From positions 62,001-126,000 of the forward strand of contig JAPFFF010000067.1 of assembly GCA_039105265.1 (NCBI GenBank): 64,000 nucleotides of DNA, in the 5' to 3' direction. Source of the stretch: Tritrichomonas musculus. Its lineage: Eukaryota > Parabasalia > Tritrichomonadida > Tritrichomonadidae. The translations under genes and the position numbers were made by a program. The notes under the pieces were generated by a model. That model had not been told where the DNA came from. It made no database searches and saw only the letters and a program-made list of their open reading frames with translations. Below, piece by piece: positions 22,901 to 35,500 of the stretch (the first letter of the stretch is position 1; the number at the start of each line of letters is the position of its first letter).

Positions 22901-23580
22901 CCAATCAATGTGATTGAATCACTGAAGAATACTTCACTCAATGAATAACAATGCTCAAAAGAGCCATTGTTATAGCCGCCTTGTAAAATTTTGACCGATT
23001 TATCAAAAATGACTCGGTTGATGTTATCGTCTTTTTGAAATTTGGTGTCACTTTTGTCAATTCCAGAAATAAAAATAGTTATTTTCAAATTGGGACACTT
23101 TGTTTTCTTCATTTCCACGACACTGTTATAGATTTCCTGAACAAATGATGAGTACTTGAACTCGAAGTAGAGATTATAAAAATTATTGACAATATTAGTA
23201 AATTCATCAGATTGAAGAGAGCCGTTTTCATAGAGAATTGTAATCATATCTGTTTTGATTTCAATCCAATCAATCGAGTTCAGTTTAGAGAGGCTTTCTT
23301 TCATTTGTTTTGATTGAATGAAAATGTAGTTTGTGAGGTTATTTTCATCTACTTTTGTGTCATTTTTGATTCTTTCTCTTTCACTTGAGAAGAATGAAAG
23401 AAGAGAGCCAATTTGCTGAATGATTCTGTTACCCTTGTTATTATTCATTAGTCCAAGAAAAATGTATGCCTGTGTTTCTCCATTCAATGTATTGAAAGTT
23501 TCTAAGTTGTCGTTTTCGCCAATGCATCTGTATGACTCAAAGATAACTTTCTTCAGTTGTTCATTCTTTTTCTTGTGCAT
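19993..23580 (-). CDS. BspA-like leucine-rich repeat protein
   Basis: A 1195-aa protein. After an N-terminal helical region of ~170 residues it consists of about forty ~23-residue LRR_5 (Treponema-type) repeats of the pattern SLK-x-I-x-IPSSVTSIG-x-x-AF-x-x-C. BspA-like proteins are one of the largest families in trichomonads; many are surface proteins implicated in adhesion. Here there is no signal peptide and no membrane segment at either end, so this member is more likely cytosolic or exported by another route. The frame remains open for about 30 codons upstream of the ATG (a K/E/Q-rich helical stretch). It then meets a stop inside a T18 run at 23661-23678, so the annotated ATG may be internal to a once longer protein. 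Confidence 0.9.
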   Translation of the reverse strand: MHKKKNEQLKKVIFESYRCIGENDNLETFNTLNGETQAYIFLGLMNNNKGNRIIQQIGSLLSFFSSERERIKNDTKVDENNLTNYIFIQSKQMKESLSKLNSIDWIEIKTDMITILYENGSLQSDEFTNIVNNFYNLYFEFKYSSFVQEIYNSVVEMKKTKCPNLKITIFISGIDKSDTKFQKDDNINRVIFDKSVKILQGGYNNGSFEHCYSLSEVFFSDSITLIGGGTFNECYSLRNIIIPNSVTRIEGGSFAGCHLLPEIAIPHSVETIENNTFEKCISLNKITMDPYKTKSIAQNAFLNCPLTHFVFSSSVEAITIFNFDQFWKIKEITVPETVKSIEKGSFSMCTSLEKLTIPSSIKSLGDIFNQKGKNLRHLTIDPYQTQTELFDTFGNCPLESLTFYSSVDSIKPINDNSLKKVKKVIIHDCVKSISAGSFYNFSNLDEIFVPNSVVTIENDAFKKCGKLKKVILSASLKTIHGGVFCECRSLKEINIPDSVTFIGGGAFSYCQSLEKVNLSNSLTSIENDLFNRCSSLKQLAIPGSVKSIGKNAFDCCFKLLKMEIPESLPAIGSRAFVGMKITTFVIPESVKLIGDQAFCGCLELKEVKFMGYVDSIGKEAFYRCCKLVRIILPNGIKFIGESSFKECRSMETINLPDSLKSIENDTFKSCSSLKEVYVDRDRSNIQYIGGGVFCGCTELNKIPIPVSVTSIGGGAFHSCKSLLEITIDQNVESIHEYAFYDCKKLAVINIKNNRKMSYIGKGAFENCESLSLIKIPDTVKRIEPYTFYNCKKLASISTSNTLTFIGDHAFGYCLCDSYDLSRCSLTSIESFTFFSCSSLTKILLPSSLTKIEENAFGGCRFKEIIIPSTVTSIGKCAFDFCTSLATVNFSENSKLKVIDNQSFSSCSSLKQITIPSTVTSIGKCAFKGCTSLAAVHIESNSSLAVINSSAFANCSSLKQINIPYGMISIEEQAFAECKCLETVNIYNNSKLNAIGSESFINCSSLKQITIPSTVTSIGSQTFANCNLLSKVEISHNSSLRQIGICAFMNCTALTKIDIPSNVKEIGSGAFQDCETMKEVKFINNYSLTSINSNVFYNCQHLKQIIIPSTVKSIGDYAFYSCWYLTQVTIPSSVTSIGKMAFFLTDIETITIPSSVISIGYNIFYCCHKLKTVYIPSRFFGSGVHLGIESSKLSLI

Positions 23581-23763
23581 CTCTTCTTCTTCTTTTCGTT
23601 GCTGCTCAACTTCTGAAACAAAAAGTTCTTTTGCTTGTTCTAAAGCAATGATTTTATTGTTTTTTTTTTTTTTTTTTTATTTTTATTTTTTTTGTGCTAA
23701 AAAGAGTTTAGTATTATGCAATTTGCTTAAAAGAATTAATTGTTTTATGTTCTTATTCTTTAA

Positions 23764-24003
23764 GGTACAAATCCAGTACGTTATTTTTTGAATAGAAGAA
23801 CGTTTATTATTTGAATAGTTGCATGTCTCTGAAAAAGTTTAAATTGACTAGGTTTGTTTTTGACACCTATTTTACAATTTAAATAAACATTATGACATGT
23901 TATATGAAATGGATGAAAATAATCGTTTTTTATTTAACATGTCATCTTATTCTTTGAGAATGTCAAAAAAAAATGCGGTTACTAAACGTACTGGATTTGT
24001 ACC
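23764..24003. mobile_element. TTAA-flanked MITE, copy 1 (240 bp)
   Basis: Terminal inverted repeats begin GGTACAAATCCAGTACGTT (left) and end AACGTACTGGATTTGTACC (right), and TTAA flanks both sides (23760-23763 and 24004-24007). It shares internal sequence with the element at 45541-45750, for example AACATGTC and GTCAAAAAAA-x-TGCGGTT near the right end. No coding capacity. TTAA target duplication is typical of piggyBac-type mobilisation, but the terminus GGTAC is not the usual CCC. It sits about 180 bp upstream of the BspA-like gene. From 24008 to 24756 nothing else is recognisable. Confidence 0.85.
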
Positions 24004-24756
24004 TTAAATTAAATTTTTTATACTGTTTAAATTGAGTTCATATTTGGTCTTAAATTTTGTAACCGATCAATTCAAAAAAGGGAGTTGTTATTTTCTAGTA
24101 TAATATAGAATATTTATTACTTTGGATTCGTATGATGTAGTCATGCAAAAAGAATTCTTAAATATTTATTATTCATTGAAATATTTTCATACCAATAGTA
24201 ATAATTATGTGATCATTTTTGTCTTTTCCGAATTAAATATGGCAAATCGCATATTCATATAAATAAAATATTAAATTCATAATCCATTTTCACAAAAATC
24301 TTTTTGATATTGAATCATTTTATTGGTATATTTTGATATCGGGAATTGATATCAAAATTACAATTAATTTCGTATCGCATTTCATATCTGATACCATGAT
24401 AATCATTAATCCGGATATGAGATTTTTAAACTGATTATCGAGTATCAGAAGTAAAAAAGTGATTTTTTCTCATAATATACAGAATTAAAATAATAAGCAT
24501 CTAATTTTAACAAAAAAGCAGCACAATATTTAAAAAAAAAGAATTTAAATAATGATTATTGGTGGTTTTCAAAATAATTTTTTTAAGTAAATCTTTCATT
24601 AATTTCAAAAGATAAACAGAAATTTCCCTAGTCTAGTCCTGATGAATTCATTCTAATGTATTTGAATTATTTTTTGCTCATTTCAGCTGTTATTGAAATT
24701 GTCTTATTTGTTTATGAAAAATTCAAAAGGATTCAATATTCTTTCAAATACTTTTA

Positions 24757-25161
24757 ATGAATGATCAAATAAGAAAAGAAACCCTATATTTGATAAAAAG
24801 TCTCAAAAGCTCTATTGTTAGAAGAATAAATGAAGACAATGATCAACAAAGAAGACAACAAATGATGCAATCTATTGAAAATATTAAAAATAATTCAACG
24901 AATGATTGCATTCATGAATTACGCCGAGGATTTCCAAATGATCGAGTTAGAAACCATCATTTGAATGGTATATTAGACGGATTACAAAATTTGCAACAAA
25001 ATAATAATGAATTATCTCTTGAAATTAACCAATTAATTAAAGACACAATTAGTTCAATGGATTTTAATGATAACAATGATTATTTCCCATATATTTGTGG
25101 AACAGTTATTACAATTATTGGAATTGGCTTAATATTTTTATCACGAAAAAGGCGTCAATAA
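24757..25161 (+). CDS. Small probable tail-anchored membrane protein
   Basis: A 134-aa protein. Residues 1-105 are hydrophilic and helical (Q/N/R-rich, amphipathic). Residues ~108-128 form one hydrophobic segment (YICGTVITIIGIGLIFL) followed by the basic tail SRKRRQ at the stop. One C-terminal transmembrane helix with a short basic end and no signal peptide is the tail-anchored layout, as in SNAREs or organelle outer-membrane adaptors; the basic end favours an outer membrane of hydrogenosome or ER. No family is recognised, and a SNARE heptad pattern is not clear. The ATG at 24757 is the first in the frame. Confidence 0.65.
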   Translation: MNDQIRKETLYLIKSLKSSIVRRINEDNDQQRRQQMMQSIENIKNNSTNDCIHELRRGFPNDRVRNHHLNGILDGLQNLQQNNNELSLEINQLIKDTISSMDFNDNNDYFPYICGTVITIIGIGLIFLSRKRRQ

Positions 25162-25451
25162 TTTGTTTTAATTAGTCTTAATAATACTAATTATTAGTCC
25201 TAATAAAACAGCCTTATATAAGTTTTTATAATAATGATTTTTTAATATAGCATATGTTTTAATATCAAAAGCTTCTTCAGCATTTTCACAGCTGATATTA
25301 ATTAAATATGTTAGTAAATGACAGCTGTTGCTGATTATTGGATTCTTTTTGGTGAACCATTTTCCCTTTTTAATCAAAATTTGTTCAATCATTATTTATT
25401 ATCAATAAAAAAATTTGTATTATTAGATAAGAAAGGCCAACTAGTGATATC

Positions 25452-25850
25452 ATGCTCTTTGCAATTATATTATTATTTAATATGATGGATGAAAATCTTC
25501 TCCAGAGATTTAATGAACCTAAATCAGAAGCTGTTAAAAGTAATGATAAAGCTATGATAGAATGTGCTGTTATGCTACAAAATGAGAAATGTTGCGAAAG
25601 AGATCTAACAAAGCAATTAAAAAAGGAAATGATGGAGGTATGAGACTATATGGAACATGACTTTGCACTGGTCAAGGCATCCCGAAAGAAGAAGAGAAAG
25701 GCATTCGATATATCATAAGTGAAGCTGAATCAATTACAGAATATTCAACTATGCTCCTACATGGTGAAGGAGTTCCAGTTTAACTATGTAAAAATGCTAA
25801 TGAGAGGTGAAAATGTGCAAACTGACTTTGAAAAGGCCAATTAACTTCTC
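25452..25850 (+). pseudogene. Sel1-like repeat protein relic
   Basis: Pieces of Sel1/TPR-like repeats are readable in more than one frame: NDKAMIECAVMLQ, then GQGIPKEEEKGIRYI and TMLLHGEGVPV. These match the family's A-x2-L-G-x2-Y-x2-G-x-G-V-x-x-D/N pattern. Several stops and frame changes separate them, so this is a decayed gene. From 25851 to 26540 nothing else is recognisable. Confidence 0.65.
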
Positions 25851-26543
25851 AATTTTGATTATTCATGAAAATATCATACATTTAAAGGATATTTTCAAAT
25901 AAGTATGCAGTTTTGATATAATTCTCTTAAAATTGGTTATTCTTTCGCCATATTTCATTAATAAGATGTTATTATTATAATGATTAATAAAAAAAGATGC
26001 AAATACCAACAAACGATTTTGAAAAAAGTTGATTCTTTTGATTAAGTATGAGATTTATCAAATATTTTTCAAATTAAAGAAGCATTTAATTTTAAAATTT
26101 TGACATTTTTTTTTCTCATTTGACATAAATTTTGTATAAATATTGAAAGAAAGTGTTTTATATATTTATACTTAAAATATCTCTTTAAAAAATATATCAT
26201 ATATTTTATACAATATATGTTAATTTAATATCATATTTAACAAGGAAAAAGTAATCAATTGATTAGAATATGGTTTTTTTTTGTTTTATGATAAATTCAT
26301 AGTTCTTATTGAATATTTTAAATTATCATTCAAATATTTGAATGGTCATAAACATCAAACGAGTGACATTTTTTTTAATTTTAATCAATTTTACGTTATT
26401 TAATCATTTCCCAGATATATTTGTAAAAGAAAAAAAAATACGTTAAAAATGCAAATGTGAGGTGACATTTTTTTTTCCTCACAAAATTCTCGACCATCAA
26501 TATATTCAAAATATTTTTCTATTTAATAATAAATTTTATCAAA

Positions 26544-26548
26544 TCACA
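26544..26548 (+). promoter_or_regulatory. Initiator element of the sacsin-like gene
   Basis: TCACA fits TCA-Y-T/A and lies six bases before the ATG at 26552. Its position decides the start: an upstream in-frame GTG at 26462 would add 30 residues but lies outside the transcript if this initiator is used. Confidence 0.5.
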
Positions 26549-26551
26549 ATA

Positions 26552-29500
26552 ATGTATGACAACAACTCTTGCCCAATCAAGAGTATTGAAGCCGTGCAAA
26601 ATGACTTAATGGACAACATGTACATTGCTAATGTATTAAATCGAATTCGAGAGCTCCAGTCACCATCAGCAGTTGATCGAGCAAGATGGCTTTGGGAACT
26701 ACTTCAAAATGCACAAGACAGTATTAAACCAGACCAATTTGTTACCGCCAAAATCCGTGTCTCAGAAAACAGAAATGTAACATTTGAACATACAGGAGGA
26801 ATCTTCACTGGAAAGGCGATGTGTGGATTACTTTACAAATACAGCGAAGGAAAAGGAAATGAAGAAAGCACAGGACGATTTGGAACTGGATTCATGACGA
26901 CATTAACATTATCCGAGATTATTGAAGTCGAAACGAATATATACGACGACACAGATAATACGCAAGTTACTGGATTTTACGTTGTTTTATACAGAAATGG
27001 CATAGAAAAGGAAGAATTAAAAGAAGGTCTCAGAAAGATGCGCGATAGTTTTAAAAAATTAGAACCATTTAAAGATTTTACGACAAGATTTACATACAGA
27101 AATTCAAATCAATCAGCTATTGATCTCGGATACACTTCTTTTATTAATTGTGGTGCTCAGACAATGTTATTCGCAACAAAAGTTCAGAATTTTTCTTTTG
27201 ATTTTTTAAATGACAAATCAACAATAGAAAGAGGAAGCAAAGATCAGATTGATGATATTTTATCCATTCATTCATTTATGGTAAATGACAAAAACAAAAA
27301 GTATGAAAGAAAGTTTATTTTAATATCAATTAAAAAACAAAACGATATTTTAACGCAAAAATTCAAGAAAGAAAGACATTTGAGACTCCAAATAGCTATT
27401 GAGTTCAAAGATGATGAATTAGTTTCTCATGAGAACAAAACTTGTTTATATTGTACTTTTCCATTTATCGGATCAGAAATTCATCAATTACCTTTCATTA
27501 TGAATTGTCCAGATTTCGAACCTGATACTGAAAGACAATCATTATTGGTTGAAGGTCTAGATTATATTCCTAAAAATGATCGTCAAGTTATTAATTCTCC
27601 TTTGATTAATAAAATGATTTTGACAGAATCATTGGTATTGTTCAAAAAGCTCCTTGATTTCCTTATAAATCGCCAATTCAAAGGTTTTTATCTATTAACA
27701 AACGGTCTTATTCATTTTAATAACATCAAACATATGAATCAAGAATGGTATTTTAGTGAAATAATCACAAAAATGAGGAAGATATTAGAAGAAAGTCCAA
27801 TCGTGAAAACAATCGATCAAAAAATGACATTATTGAAAAATGCTTATTTCCCAATATATAAAAATGGTTCAGATGAGAAACAACGTCAAATGTATCATAA
27901 TTTGGTGAGTCATCGATATCCAAATCAGACAGTCACATTCGAAGAAAGTGAACGATGGGAAAATCGTACATGGGAAGAACTTCATTTGATTAATATTGAA
28001 GATTTAATAAAAGAAGAAGAAATATTAAGTCAAAATAAAGAAAAAGAAAACGAAAAACTTAAAGAAGAAGAATGGGAATATTTGAATTTATTATTAGAAT
28101 ATTGTAATGAATATGAACATAATTTATTAACATCACATGCGATTATTCCAGATATGAATGAAAAACGTCATATATATTCAGAAACATTTTGTGAAAGCAA
28201 AAGAATTCATGAAGATATGTTAAATATTCTTGAATCGATTAAAGATTCATGGAAAAGTGAACACATGCATAACAAAATCAATAAGATCAAGATTCATGAA
28301 CATGAAATGAAAGATGCGATTGATTCATGTATTAAGAAAATCAAATCGAAACCAACACTTTCTTATATTATATCGAGTTATCTTCCTAAAAATAATTCGA
28401 GACGTCGAATTATTTATGAATTCATTAATGAAATTCTTGAACATCATGTTGAAGAACATCAACTTCAAAACGAGATTGATGATGAACTTTGGAAATTCTC
28501 AGATGAATACTTGATTGAACAATTTTTGACAACTATTGAAAAATATGACTCAACTGAAGTTCAAAACAAATTCGAATTATGTCATCGATTTGTTTCATTT
28601 CTAAATGATCAAGAACTTGAGAAGAAATATCTTAATGAACGAAAGATTGTTCCTAATCAAAACTTTATTTTATGTAAACTTACAGACTTAAGAGATAAGT
28701 CCAATATTCCTCCAGAATTTAAAAAAATCGTTAAGGACTGTTTCAAAATTGATATTAATGAAAAAGAATTGCATTCTGAGATTACTGAAATAAAGTGCAA
28801 TGAAAAATCAACAATTCAATGCTATCAACAAAGCATTAACAATAAGTTTTCAAATATGAAGAACAAAGAAGATGCAGCTATTTTGTTAACACATGTTTTG
28901 CCAAAGGATAAAGAGTCAAATTCATACAAAACGCAGTCTAAAATATTAAAGCTTCTAAAACCAATTGTAAAATGCAATCAACCAACAATATTGATTGATT
29001 ATGGAGAAGACAAACTATGGAGGCAATCTAATGAATATGTAAAAGAGAAAATAATTAAAAAGAAAATTAGCAAGCATGATTCATTAGTTGATTTAACAAG
29101 CTTTTTCGAATTCAATGATTTCAAAGCAACTATAGAGTATTTGAATCAATGCTACGAATTTATTAAATCAGGAAAAATTATGCCAAATCAATATGGAACC
29201 CTCTGTAATGTTGAAGAACTGGAAGATGGTGGAGATGTAGATGAAGATTCTTTAGACTTACTTAAATTTATAAATCAGAAAATACATGATTACCGATTAA
29301 AATTATCATATAAAGGAATCGAATTTCCAAAACTAAGAAGATTTGATTTGAACAACTTTTATAAAACTGCAGAATCTGAATTAAAAGCAGCTTTAAAAAA
29401 TGAAGAAAATCGTAAAAATCCAGAATTTCAAAATATTCTTAAAAGAATGAATAAAGTTGAAGATGATGATTATATGTCTTTCTTCTCAGATGACCAAAAG

Positions 29501-32500
29501 AATGTTGCACATCGTAGATTATTATATAGAATTTATGCTGCCAATGTTAAGAACTTTTTGAGAAAATTAGATGGAAGCAATGCAAGTGAATGTGATAAAA
29601 AGCGATGGCCATTTGAACTTATTCAAAATGCTAGAGATACAGTCATTAACACGCCTGAAAGGAAAGTGTCAATTGATATTATTTATGTTCCACATGAGCA
29701 TTTGATATTTCGTCATAATGGTGATGACTTTACATTTGATTCTTTGATTGGATTATTGTTCAAAACAAGTGAAGGTAAAGAATATAATCAAAAAGCAATT
29801 GGAAGATTTGGTACTGGATTCATGAGTACTCATATATTAAATAGAAAAATAGAGTTAACTGGAAACTTTTATCAAGATGATAAAAAAGTTGGATTCCATG
29901 TTACAATTGATAGAACAGGAAAAGGATCAAATGAAATTATTGAGCATGCAGAATTAATGACAAAATCATTCAAAACATTAGACAATCCAGTGGATTATAC
30001 AGAATTTAAATACTCGATTGAAAATGATCGAGTTGATGAAATCGTGCAAATGGGATTGGAAAGCATCGATCAAAATATCCCTGTTACTTTACTATCATGC
30101 CCAGAAATCAAGCAAATTAAAGTCATATGCAACAAAACTGAAAAAATATATAATTACAATCCAGAAGCAATGAATAATTCAATTATAAAAACAATTAATG
30201 ATGGATCAGAAGAAGGAAAAGGCTTCTTAGTGGCTTCGGTAAGTGATTCAAATCAGATTTTATCTCAATTTAAAGGAGAAGAATCAAAATTATCAATAAC
30301 GGCTACATTAGAAATAAAGAATCAAACAATTTCACATTGGGAAGGCGAATCTCTCTTTTGTTACTTCCCATTACTTGGATCAAAAGAAAAATTAGCATTT
30401 CCTATCGTAATTAATTCTTCAAGCTTTGAACCAGAAACTGAAAGAAATACGATCATCTTAAATAAAATGACAAAAGGCTCTGACAAAGTTGACGAATCAT
30501 GCATCAACAAAGAAATCTTAAAACAATCAATCAACCTATTCAAAATAATCGTAGACCAATGCGTTAAATTAAATTTAAATGATATATTTTTATTAACAAA
30601 TGGATTATTGCCTAAGAATTTAGAATCATCAAATGATTCATTTGACTTAGATTGGTACAAAAATACATTTATTTGTAACATGAGGAAGATATTAGAAGAA
30701 AGTCCAATCGTGAAAACAATCGATCAAAAAATGACATTATTGAAAAATGCTTATTTCCCAATATATAAAAATGGCTCAGATGAGAAACAACGTCAAATGT
30801 ATCATAATTTGGTGAGTCATCGATATCCAAATCAAACAGTCACATTCGAAGAAAGTGAACGATGGGAAAATCGTACATGGGAAGAACTTCATTTGATTAA
30901 TATTGAAGATTTAATAAAAGAAGAAGAAATATTAAGTCAAAATAAAGAAAAAGAAAACGAAAAACTTAAAGAAGAAGAATGGGAATATTTGAATTTATTA
31001 TTAGAATATTGCAATGAATATGAACATAATTTATTAACATCACATGCGATTATTCCAGATATGAATGAAAAACGTCATATATATTCAGAAACATTTTGTG
31101 AAAGCAAAAGAATTCATGAAGATATGTTAAATATTCTTGAATCGATTGAAGATTCATGGAAAAGTGAACACATGCATAACAAAATCAATAAGATCAAGAT
31201 TCATGAACATGAAATGAAAGATGCGATTGATTCATGTATTAAGAAAATCAAATCGAAACCAACACTTTCTTATATTATATCGAGTTATCTTCCTAAAAAT
31301 AATTCGAGACGTCGAATTATTTATGAATTCATTAATGAAATTCTTGAACATCATGTTGAAGAACATCAACTTCAAAACGAGATTGATGATGAACTTTGGA
31401 AAATCTCAGATGAATACTTGATTGAACAATTTTTGACAACTATTGAAAAATATGACTCAACCGAAGTTCAAAACAAATTTGAATTATGTCATCGATTTGT
31501 TTCATTTCTAAATGATCAAGAACTTGAGAAGAAATATCTTAATGAACGAAAGATTGTTCCTAATCAAAACTTTATTTTATGTAAACTTACAGACTTAAGA
31601 GATAAATCAAGTGTTCCTGAAAAATTCAAAAATGGAGTTCTTAATTACTTCGAGATCGATATCAATAATGATGAATTGAATCATCAAATAACTGATATTC
31701 ACTGCGCAAAACACTCAGAAATATCTCTCTACCAAGATGAAATCAATAAAAAAGTTCAAAAAATTGAACAAAAAGTTGCAGCTTCTGCATTTCTACTTCA
31801 TTTTCGACCAAAGAAAGAAGAAGAAGATACAAACAAGAAAATTGAACAAATACAATACTTATATCAAACATTTTTTTCAGAAGAAGAAAAGAATTTCATT
31901 TTAACCAACAATTTAACCATAACATTTGAAGATGTTATACAAACTGATCTTTCTGGTTCATCATTATGGAATAATGCAAACAAAGAAATACTTAAAACAT
32001 TGAAGAATACAATAAATGGATTTTCACAATTCAATGATTTCCTAGATTTTTATCATTTTGATGAAGAAAAAGCAGTTTCACTTCTGAATCAATGTTATTT
32101 ATACGAAATAAATGTTAATATACCAGTATTAAATGGTGAAATGATTAATTATAGTGAGCGTTTAATGTATCGATCTGATGGAATTGATAAAAAGATTATT
32201 GATTTTGTCACAACAGTTGATGAAAATGATTCAATTAAGTCTGAATTAGCATGGTTTGGAATTAATCATTCTAAACTTGTTCAATATAATTCATCTCAAA
32301 TTATATCAAAGATAGAAAAAGCAACAAAGCAAATTTGTCAAGATGAAACTCTTAGAAATGATCCTAAAATCAAAGGACTCATTGCTGACATTAATGAAAA
32401 ATCAATTGATGATATTTTGAAATTTAACAGTTTAAATGAAGTTGACCAAGAAAAATTATTAATCTTTGGAAAGTTGTTTGTATCAAATTTAGGACCTCGT

Positions 32501-35500
32501 CTAAGAGAACTTGAAAATCCTTCAGATAACATTAAAAAGAGATGGGGATGGGAACTTATTCAAAATGCAAAAGATACAATTGCTCATGATTTAGATAAAA
32601 AAGTTAATGTTAAATTCACATATGATAAAAAGCATCTTATTTTCCAACATGATGGAAATGACTTCACAACAAAACAATATCTTGCAATGGTATATAAGTT
32701 CAGTGAAGATAAACATGAACAAAAAGGAAGCACTGGAAGATTTGGAACTGGATTTTTAACAACTCATATAATTTCACCTAAAGTTATTCTTAGAGGAAAC
32801 TTAATAAAAAATGACAAGTTAACAGGATTCCAAGTTACATTAAATAGAACTGGACATAAAGATTTTGAACTTGAAGAAAGCATGAAGGATACTGAAAGAT
32901 CGAAGAAAATGTTTGATACAAAGTTTGATTATACATCATTTGAGTATCAATATGATGATGATGAACATATCAAACGTGTCGAAATGGGAATTGAAAATCT
33001 TAAGAAAAACCTTCCAATTGTGCTGCTGTTTTGTAGAAACATAAACTCTGTTGCCATTGAAAATTTAGATAACAATGAAACAGTTTCATATTCATTAAAT
33101 TCGGATGAAAAAGACCATATATTTGAAGTTAAAATCACAACAAATAATGAAAAAGAAGAAATCAGAAGATTTATCTTCTTTTCTACTGAGAAAGAATCCA
33201 ATTATGTATCCAATTGGTATCGAGTGCCTGATAGAAAGATTCAAGTTAATGCTGTTCTTGAAATTGATGCTGATAATAATATTATTAGTCATCATGGAAC
33301 TGAATCTCTATATTGCGTTTTCCCATTAATTGGCTCAAAACTTCCACTTCCATTTATCATTAATAGTCCCGATTTTGAAACATCAACAGAAAGAGATAAC
33401 ATTTTTTTGAAAAAATCTTCTAAAGAAAATGTAAGTACTGTTGACAATATTAATTATGAAATTTTAGGAATCGGTCTTGAGCTATATCAAAACATTATTG
33501 AATTTTGCATCCAAAAACAAATTTCTTGCTTATATTACTTAGCAGAAGGATTAAATGCATATATCGCAAAAGAAGATCATTTTAGTCCAAAAACTTATTC
33601 AAAATTATTCTTAACAAAAGCAAGGGAAATCCTAAGTTCACATGCCGTTTTTAAGACAATTAATGGATATAAATGCCTTAATGATACTACATTAATTGAT
33701 TATACTTTTCCAACAACATATGAAAAAATAGAAAAATCAACACGTGAGAAATATCAAAAAGATTTTCATTCTTTGTTTAGCCAGATATATGAAAACCCAA
33801 TCGAATTTGAAGAATCAAAGCATTGGAATTCACTTTTATGGACAGAACTCTCAGCAAAGAAGCACATTGATCTATTAAAATTAGTGTCTGAATATGAATC
33901 AATTACAAATCTTCCTTTTTCAAATGAATCTCAGAAAATTCAATTTATGAATGATTTAATCGATTTTGTCCTTGATTTTGATAAAGTTCAAATAACAGAA
34001 ATTAAATTGATTCCAAACCAAAACATGCAATTTTGTATTGATGACTCAGATCTTTACTTTGATGATGGCGTAACTGAAGAAGCCATCACACTGATTCATC
34101 GACTTGGCTGCGAATGGAGAAAGAATCATGTTTTTAAGCAAATTGTAAATAAACACTATTTGTCTTGTCATTCAATTAAAGATGCTGAAAATATGATCAA
34201 AAATAGTATTGGAGATGATAACGCTTTAATTTTAATGGAATATATCATTCCTGATAATCAAGAGAGAATTAAAATGCATGATTATGCTCATTCAATTTTA
34301 GGCATTCCATCAAAAGCAATAGAACTTTCTGGTTTTTCAAATGATATTTGGACCAAATGTGATATTATTGTAATGAATTTATTAATTCAAAAAATAGAAG
34401 AATTGGGATATGTTAAAAGTCCTGTTAAATCTGTTTCTTGGTTGAATGATCTAATATCATTCTTATTAGAAAAAGGACTTAAACAAAACAAACTTCAGGA
34501 TCATTCAATATTTCCAAATCAAAAAATGTATTTCATGCCATTTACTGAGATTTATGAAGATGGAATCAAGTATGATGAAATTAAAAACGCTTTACAAGCA
34601 TATTGCCAAATTGATGTTAGAAATGAACTTCTTCATCCTGATTTTAATATCGATCTAGGCTTTAGAACAAAATATTTGAAGTATTACCCAATTGAGAAAT
34701 TTTACTTAAACAAAGATGGCATTAATCAATTAGGTTATAACTATTATAATAGTTATATACAACTAAATACTTATTATAAAGACCACAATAAATATGAATT
34801 CTCTATAATTCTTCTGAAGTATATATGCTCCGATGAAGAAGTGATTCAACAAAAACAAAAAGATCTCTTGCAATCTTTCAATACTTTACTCAAGGGTAAC
34901 ATTGAAGAAATAGAACTAGAATCATCAATGAAAAATGCCACTTTCGAATATATTTCGAGATGTGTTGCGTATCATATTAATCAGGAACTGGCTGGGAAAA
35001 CAATCAATGATATCAAGGCACAAACAGGAAAAGAAGTGGAAGAAATAATTACAAGTTTAAATAATGTTTATAGGTTTTCACATAAAGAAGCTTATGTCCC
35101 CAATAAAAATTTGAAATTTTGCATTTATAAAGAATTAATGAACGTTTCAAATGAAGAAAATTTGCTTAAATTTATTGAATTCCAAGAATCATTATCTAAA
35201 TCAATTAAACCATCGCGTTCGTTAACAAATTATCTAGTGATGGAAGGAATTAAATGCCCCCTTATTAATGAATCTCTTGACTTGCAAAGAGCATGCGCAA
35301 ATATTGATTCCTTAATATTTGAAAATTATACAAGCATAATGGAAAGTCAAGATAGTGGCCTCAAAATTATATTAAATGATTTGATTAAATACATTAAACA
35401 AAATGATTATTGGAAGTATTTCCCACGCTTGAAATCATACAAAGACTCATTAATTTCCAATTTCATTATTTCTGAAAATGATCGTGACGTTGTTTTAGCA

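Noticed and set aside
25168-25392. A 74-aa minus-strand ORF
   Set aside because: No family resemblance, low-complexity ends, and AT-rich composition typical of chance frames.
26462-26551. Upstream GTG start for the sacsin-like protein
   Set aside because: It is not an ATG, and the initiator TCACA at 26544 places the transcript start just before the ATG at 26552.
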